From Candidatus Doudnabacteria bacterium (GTDB taxonomy: Bacteria > Patescibacteriota > Doudnabacteria > UBA920), in contig JAEUSE010000021.1 of NCBI GenBank assembly GCA_016788805.1, positions 1-8,960 on the forward strand: a stretch of 8,960 bases of DNA, written 5' to 3'. Below, piece by piece: positions 6,247 through 8,960 of the stretch. The notes beneath the pieces are model-generated. The model saw only the letters and a program-made list of their open reading frames with translations, was not told the DNA's origin and ran no database searches. The position numbers and the translations under genes are program-made. Each line of letters starts with the position of its first letter. Position 1 is the first letter of the stretch.

Positions 6247-6460
6247 AAGCAGCGAGCTAGTAATCGGACTTAGAACGAGCAACAAGTGCGTAAGCGGTAA
6301 AGCAGTAAGCAGTAGTACATTGAAAATTAGTACCCACTGCATATTGCTTATTCGCATACTGCTTGCTGCTGGTTCATCACCGTTGCGGCACAGTACCGGA
6401 TTTTCACCGGACTTCCCTAGCTCAACCAGCTCTTTATTGGTACAGAGCTGGGGGCTGCTT
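6247..6460 (-). ncRNA. Cobalamin riboswitch aptamer
   Basis: An mRNA leader element that binds a cobalamin such as adenosylcobalamin. On the minus strand it carries the conserved core GGGAAG (6417-6412), the hairpin CCGG-tgaaaat-CCGG (6410-6396) and CCGCAACGGTGA, then, after a long variable arm, a B12-box match AAGTCCGATTACTAGC (6271-6256). The closing stem is a perfect 7 bp, AAGCAGC (6460-6454) with GCTGCTT (6253-6247). A perfect 8-bp stem, CCAGCTCT/AGAGCTGG, lies at 6451-6444 and 6433-6426. The variable arm is one long interrupted hairpin (arms 6370-6330 and 6318-6278, 11-nt loop). Size and order of elements fit the cobalamin family. It is followed by a conditional terminator and then the transcobalamin-like gene, so ligand should repress that operon. 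Confidence 0.92.
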
Positions 6461-6482
6461 GCTAAATTATTAAATGCCCAAG

Positions 6483-6502
6483 GCTCATGCGTAGCATGAA
6501 GC
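6483..6502 (-). other. Hairpin at the 5' end of the riboswitch transcript
   Basis: TCATGC-tac-GCATGA forms a 6-bp stem with a 3-nt loop, extended by GC/GC across one bulged T. It begins about 9 nt after the predicted transcript start and precedes the aptamer. It may protect the 5' end; no T tract follows, so it is not a terminator. Confidence 0.45.
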
Positions 6503-6517
6503 GCTATGGGTAGTGCC

Positions 6518-6546
6518 ATTGTAAGCCGAGAAAATGAGTTTGTCAA
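6518..6546 (-). promoter_or_regulatory. Consensus promoter of the B12 operon
   Basis: On the minus strand TTGACA (6546-6541), a spacer of exactly 17 nt and TACAAT (6523-6518) form a near-perfect housekeeping promoter. Transcription should begin near 6511, giving a leader of about 390 nt that contains the riboswitch before the ATG at 6119. With such a promoter, control would lie mainly in the leader. Confidence 0.85.
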
Positions 6547-6576
6547 AACAACCCATTTTTATAAAATGAAACAAAA

Positions 6577-6585
6577 TTATCCACA
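6577..6585 (+). other. Single perfect DnaA-box 9-mer
   Basis: TTATCCACA matches the consensus DnaA box exactly, between the B12-operon promoter and the terminator at 6626. There is no cluster of boxes and no dnaA, dnaN or AT-rich unwinding region in the window, so it is probably an isolated or chance site. Confidence 0.2.
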
Positions 6586-6622
6586 TCCTAACCAAACAAT
6601 CAACGCGGAAGTACTGCGCATT

Positions 6623-6650
6623 AAAAAGCCGCTCAGCGGCTTATCTTTTT
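6623..6650. terminator. Bidirectional hairpin terminator
   Basis: AAGCCGC-TCA-GCGGCTT (6626-6642) is a perfect 7-bp stem. On the minus strand it is followed directly by T residues (AAAAA at 6623-6627 on plus), so it ends the group that finishes with the DUF1761 gene, 17 nt downstream of its stop. On the plus strand ATCTTTTT follows. It insulates the B12 operon from upstream transcription. Confidence 0.85.
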
Positions 6651-6658
6651 AAATGTAT

Positions 6659-7079
6659 TTATCTCCAAGCGGCCAAGACTGCGCCCATAAGCACCAACAT
6701 GACTACCGTGTAGCCGTTATTTATCCAAAATAACTTGGCGGTCTATTTTCAAACAAATAGCTACCAAGGCTCGTAGCCAACACAAACCCAACCCCAAGCC
6801 ATAAACCGGTTACCACACCGTCCCACGCGGTATGCGCCCGCAAAAAAACAATAAAATGAGCCAACACATACGCAACCACCAATGCGGCAACAAATTGCGC
6901 GCAGTACAGAGCTACCATATTGCGAGATTTCATTTCCTGTTGTATTTGCTCGAGATTTTTACATTCAAACGCATCCACGGCTTGGCAAACAACACCGACG
7001 AGTACCACATACTCCCCACGACCATGCTCATAACCCCGCAGGTTAAAATTGCCCAGTAGTTTAAATTTGCTATTTCCAT
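6659..7079 (-). pseudogene. DUF1761 membrane protein gene, broken by two -1 frameshifts
   Basis: Joined across three frames this reads as a complete DUF1761 protein of about 140 residues with four membrane helices; the family's function is unknown. From ATG 7079 the first frame gives MEIANLNYWAIL, then MWYSSVLFAKPWMRLN. At the five-A run (6960-6956) it must shift to a frame giving KNLEQIQQEMKSRNM, then VLAHFIVFLRAHTAWDG and LFENRPP. That frame stops at 6721, but at CCAAG (near 6738-6735) a second shift restores KLFWINNGYTVVM, ending AAWR and TAA at 6659. Each shift equals one missing A on the coding strand, and 421+2 nt is a whole number of codons. Large neighbouring genes are intact. It could be a young pseudogene, two assembly errors, or, less likely, recoding; no classic slippery heptamer is seen. 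The start has only a weak, distant AAGG upstream. Confidence 0.85.
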
Positions 7080-7093
7080 AGTTGCAATTCGCC

Positions 7094-7756
7094 TTACCAA
7101 TTAACGACTTTCCTTAGCTTATCTGCCCATGCCCCAAATGTACTTTGTGGCTTGTTTTCCGGCTGGGGCGCTTGAGCTAGTTCAACCTCTCGGCGGTGTA
7201 CGTCCTGGACCAATGCGCGAACTTTCGTGGCGAGCGCGTTCCGTCTGGACATAATTGGGGAGGTGGACCGAAAAGCCTGCACGTCTGTTTCAATTATGTG
7301 CAATAGTTGATTCCAAGTAAATATTAAGTCTTTACGTGCTCCTTCTACACTTGCGTATTCAGACAAGTTAAAAGCGACCAAGTCGGGAACGCCCAGCGTA
7401 TCTAATATTTCGTTTATTCGACCAATCTTTCTTGCCGGAATAGCATTGAGCCATTCAATGTCGCTACCGGCAAAAAAGTCTGCTTCGGTAATAACTAACT
7501 CAGGCTTTTGTAACTCGTCGCGAATAGCTTCCGCCGCAGCCGCATCGGCCTGCACAGTTTGCTCAGACGCAACCGCGGCGGGTTTCCCAAAACGCCCTTC
7601 CGCGTGTATCACATTACGCGGAGCTTCAGCGGCCCGGCGTTCAGCATCCTTTTCTGCTTGTTGAGCGCGCAACATCCTATGAATGGGTTCGTCCCCACTC
7701 ATTTGCCGCTGTCTCATGCTCTCTAAGGCTTTGGGGTTATACGCCACCATATACAC
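7094..7756 (-). CDS. Hypothetical soluble protein, unrecognised
   Basis: I do not recognise this 220-residue protein. It has no signal peptide or membrane span and no cysteine. The N-terminal 90 residues are charged and Ala-rich, probably helical and partly disordered (for example RAQQAEKDAERRAAEAP near 30-46). The middle (about 90-190) looks like a compact helical domain with aromatic and leucine residues. The tail is Gln/Pro-rich. It overlaps the upstream gene by 1 nt (TAGTG), so the two are translationally coupled. The GTG at 7756 is preferred because AAGGAG lies 5 nt upstream; ATG at 7750, two codons in, has an 11-nt spacing and is a close alternative. It is followed by the broken DUF1761 gene 14 nt further on. 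Confidence 0.75.
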   Translation of the reverse strand: MYMVAYNPKALESMRQRQMSGDEPIHRMLRAQQAEKDAERRAAEAPRNVIHAEGRFGKPAAVASEQTVQADAAAAEAIRDELQKPELVITEADFFAGSDIEWLNAIPARKIGRINEILDTLGVPDLVAFNLSEYASVEGARKDLIFTWNQLLHIIETDVQAFRSTSPIMSRRNALATKVRALVQDVHRREVELAQAPQPENKPQSTFGAWADKLRKVVNW

Positions 7757-8052
7757 TACTGCTCCTTAACAACAGTGTCATTTGCAACAGACTCCGATTG
7801 AGACCGCCGTGATGTCATATCGCCAATCAAGCTGGTAATAATTGCTTGTCTTAAGCCTTCACCTCGCAAACCTTCCGCATAATGACGACCCGCGATTTGC
7901 AACACAACCCCTTGTTGTTCGGGGTTAAATACGACTTCCCCATCTTCTCCCATGTCTACAACTAGCTCGCCTTTATCGTTAGAAATTAGCTCAAACAATG
8001 GCGTTGCCGCCTCGGTTATCGGATGGCTTTCACCCCAAGGAAGATTACTCAT
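7756..8052 (-). CDS. Small acidic hypothetical protein, unrecognised
   Basis: A 98-residue protein with no match I can name. No signal peptide, membrane span or cysteine. Residues about 18-50 look like short beta strands (FELISNDKGELVVDMG, then GEVVFNPEQQGVVLQI), followed by helix (about 58-78) and a Ser/Gln-rich tail. The ATG at 8052 has no Shine-Dalgarno; a candidate extended -10 box lies about 30 nt upstream, giving a short leader. It is first in a probable unit with the 220-residue protein, whose start overlaps its stop by 1 nt. A joint function is likely from the coupling but not known. Confidence 0.7.
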   Translation of the reverse strand: MSNLPWGESHPITEAATPLFELISNDKGELVVDMGEDGEVVFNPEQQGVVLQIAGRHYAEGLRGEGLRQAIITSLIGDMTSRRSQSESVANDTVVKEQ

Positions 8053-8082
8053 ATGACTAAATATTTAAATAATAATGACTAT

Positions 8083-8091
8083 ATTTTAGCA
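8083..8091 (-). promoter_or_regulatory. Candidate extended -10 promoter element
   Basis: On the minus strand TGC-TAAAAT is an extended -10 motif, about 30 nt before the ATG at 8052, with transcription expected near 8076. The -35 region is weak. The 61-nt gap to the upstream gene's stop has no clear terminator hairpin, so read-through is also possible. Confidence 0.4.
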
Positions 8092-8113
8092 GACAATACA
8101 AATAAAAACACTA

Positions 8114-8960
8114 CTACCGTATCCCCTGCTCGGAAAGAACATGAAGGCCTGGGCTGTAGCCGCCGACTGGGGCCCCAAGGCAGAAAGTGAGTGCGTACGT
8201 TTTGCCCGTACTCTGATAGCTATAACGGTTCTGATCTACGGTACACTCACCGTCTTGCGGCGTAGGGACTACCGGTAAAATAGCTATATACTGGGGCACA
8301 AGCTCGTCTAAACCATTGGGATAATGCTCGTTATCGTTAAAATACAGCTCCGCAGCAGAAGCGAACTGACGCACATCGGCCAACCGTTTCACGTCTCGAG
8401 ACAAACTGCGGGTGGACTGTAGTTGTTCCAGCAAATCCACGCTCTCCGCAGGGGCTTCCACAACCTGTACTTTACCATAATCAAAATATTCGCCGATAAA
8501 ACTAAAGCCCGCACTAAAATCTAACTGCTTTACCAACGCTTGCGCCAAATCTTCCGGATTATTTTTGGACACACCGCTGCTACAGGGATGCGCTTCCGTG
8601 CTGACGCACTCCGCCATACTAATGCCCCGGGGAGTCAACTTGTTGAAGCCGGCGGTATAACCACCTGTGCTCTCGCCCAAGCAGAACGTATAGGTATAGT
8701 CATGGTAACCTTGTTCACCGTTTACACCCGATTGGACCGGCCCGAGCGGTGTATACCAATACGTATTATAATAATCTGTGCACAAACCGCTGGTTTCCGG
8801 CGCCTCGGAGATTACCCCTATATAATTTGGCACTAAATTTGCGGGCGCACCGTTCATGCCCGCTTTCGGATATACTCCGTGATCATTAAAATACAATTCT
8901 AAAGCCGTAGCCAGCTGACGAATATCGGCAATACGCTTTGCGTCGCTCGAACTTTGTCGG
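8114..8960 (-). CDS. Tandem pseudopilin-like repeat protein (5' end outside window)
   Basis: The open frame continues to the window edge, so the N-terminus is missing; 281 residues are visible. It holds two copies of the soluble domain found in type II secretion/type IV pilus pseudopilins of the GspG kind. Copy 1 (8944-8621) opens DAKRIADIRQLATALELYFNDH; copy 2 (8395-8117) opens DVKRLADVRQFASAAELYFND. Both continue YP...LVP.YI...P and contain a Cys pair ending in FCLG, then GGY..G...L...GI. Copy 1 has an insert before YTFCLG. A linker of about 75 residues between them includes two further cysteines (AECVSTEAHPC). Pseudopilins normally have one such domain after a methylated N-terminal helix; here two are fused, and perhaps more lie upstream. 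Extracellular or pilus-related role is inferred. Tandem TAG stops end it. Confidence 0.78.
   Translation of the reverse strand, partial: RQSSSDAKRIADIRQLATALELYFNDHGVYPKAGMNGAPANLVPNYIGVISEAPETSGLCTDYYNTYWYTPLGPVQSGVNGEQGYHDYTYTFCLGESTGGYTAGFNKLTPRGISMAECVSTEAHPCSSGVSKNNPEDLAQALVKQLDFSAGFSFIGEYFDYGKVQVVEAPAESVDLLEQLQSTRSLSRDVKRLADVRQFASAAELYFNDNEHYPNGLDELVPQYIAILPVVPTPQDGECTVDQNRYSYQSTGKTYALTFCLGAPVGGYSPGLHVLSEQGIR

Noticed and set aside
6176..6546. Overlapping open frames of about 100 codons on both strands in the leader region
   Set aside because: They lie across the cobalamin riboswitch, whose conserved RNA elements explain the sequence; their proteins resemble nothing and their starts lack ribosome binding sites.
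6577..6585. Replication origin at a perfect DnaA box
   Set aside because: One box only, without a cluster, an AT-rich unwinding region or dnaA/dnaN nearby.
6735..6738. Programmed -1 frameshifting in the DUF1761 gene
   Set aside because: No X-XXY-YYZ heptamer and no obvious downstream stimulator; two separate shifts would be needed.

Overview
The window looks like a stretch of a small-genome Candidate Phyla Radiation (Patescibacteria) chromosome, most likely a Parcubacteria- or Microgenomates-type lineage. This is inferred from protein style, not from a marker gene. The hints are a tandem pseudopilin-type protein, a MutY without its iron-sulfur cluster, several short orphan proteins, compact spacing and few good Shine-Dalgarno sites. 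TGA is used as a stop (genes ending at 464 and 4002), so the TGA=Gly code of Gracilibacteria/Absconditabacteria does not apply. No tRNA, rRNA, CRISPR array or insertion sequence was recognised. All genes but one, which is a fragment, lie on the minus strand.

Right side, read right to left: a secreted protein with two pseudopilin-like repeats (running off the window at 8960), two unrecognised small proteins that overlap by 1 nt, and a DUF1761 membrane protein whose frame is broken twice by single missing bases. A hairpin terminator at 6626-6642 closes this group.

The centre is the main discovery. A consensus promoter (6518-6546) drives a leader of about 390 nt that contains a cobalamin riboswitch (6247-6460) and a candidate terminator/antiterminator switch. 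Behind it are a secreted transcobalamin/intrinsic-factor-like protein (4533-6119: helical-barrel repeats, DUF4430 domain, Ig-like tail) and a membrane-anchored Ig-like protein (4002-4505). The layout suggests a vitamin B12 or corrinoid capture operon on the cell surface, switched off when cobalamin is plentiful. No dedicated B12 transporter is visible.

Left side: a strong terminator (3946-3985) separates that operon from the only plus-strand gene, a C-terminal fragment of an alanine-glyoxylate/serine-pyruvate aminotransferase. The fragment sits behind a consensus promoter but lacks the PLP lysine region. Divergent from it are a two-helix membrane protein with CorA-like topology (2144-3316), a MutY-family glycosylase (1273-2091), and the permease (464-1183) and ATPase (1-307, cut by the window edge) of a nitrate/sulfonate/taurine-type ABC importer. 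The two transporter genes are separated by a degenerate ATTCG tandem array.
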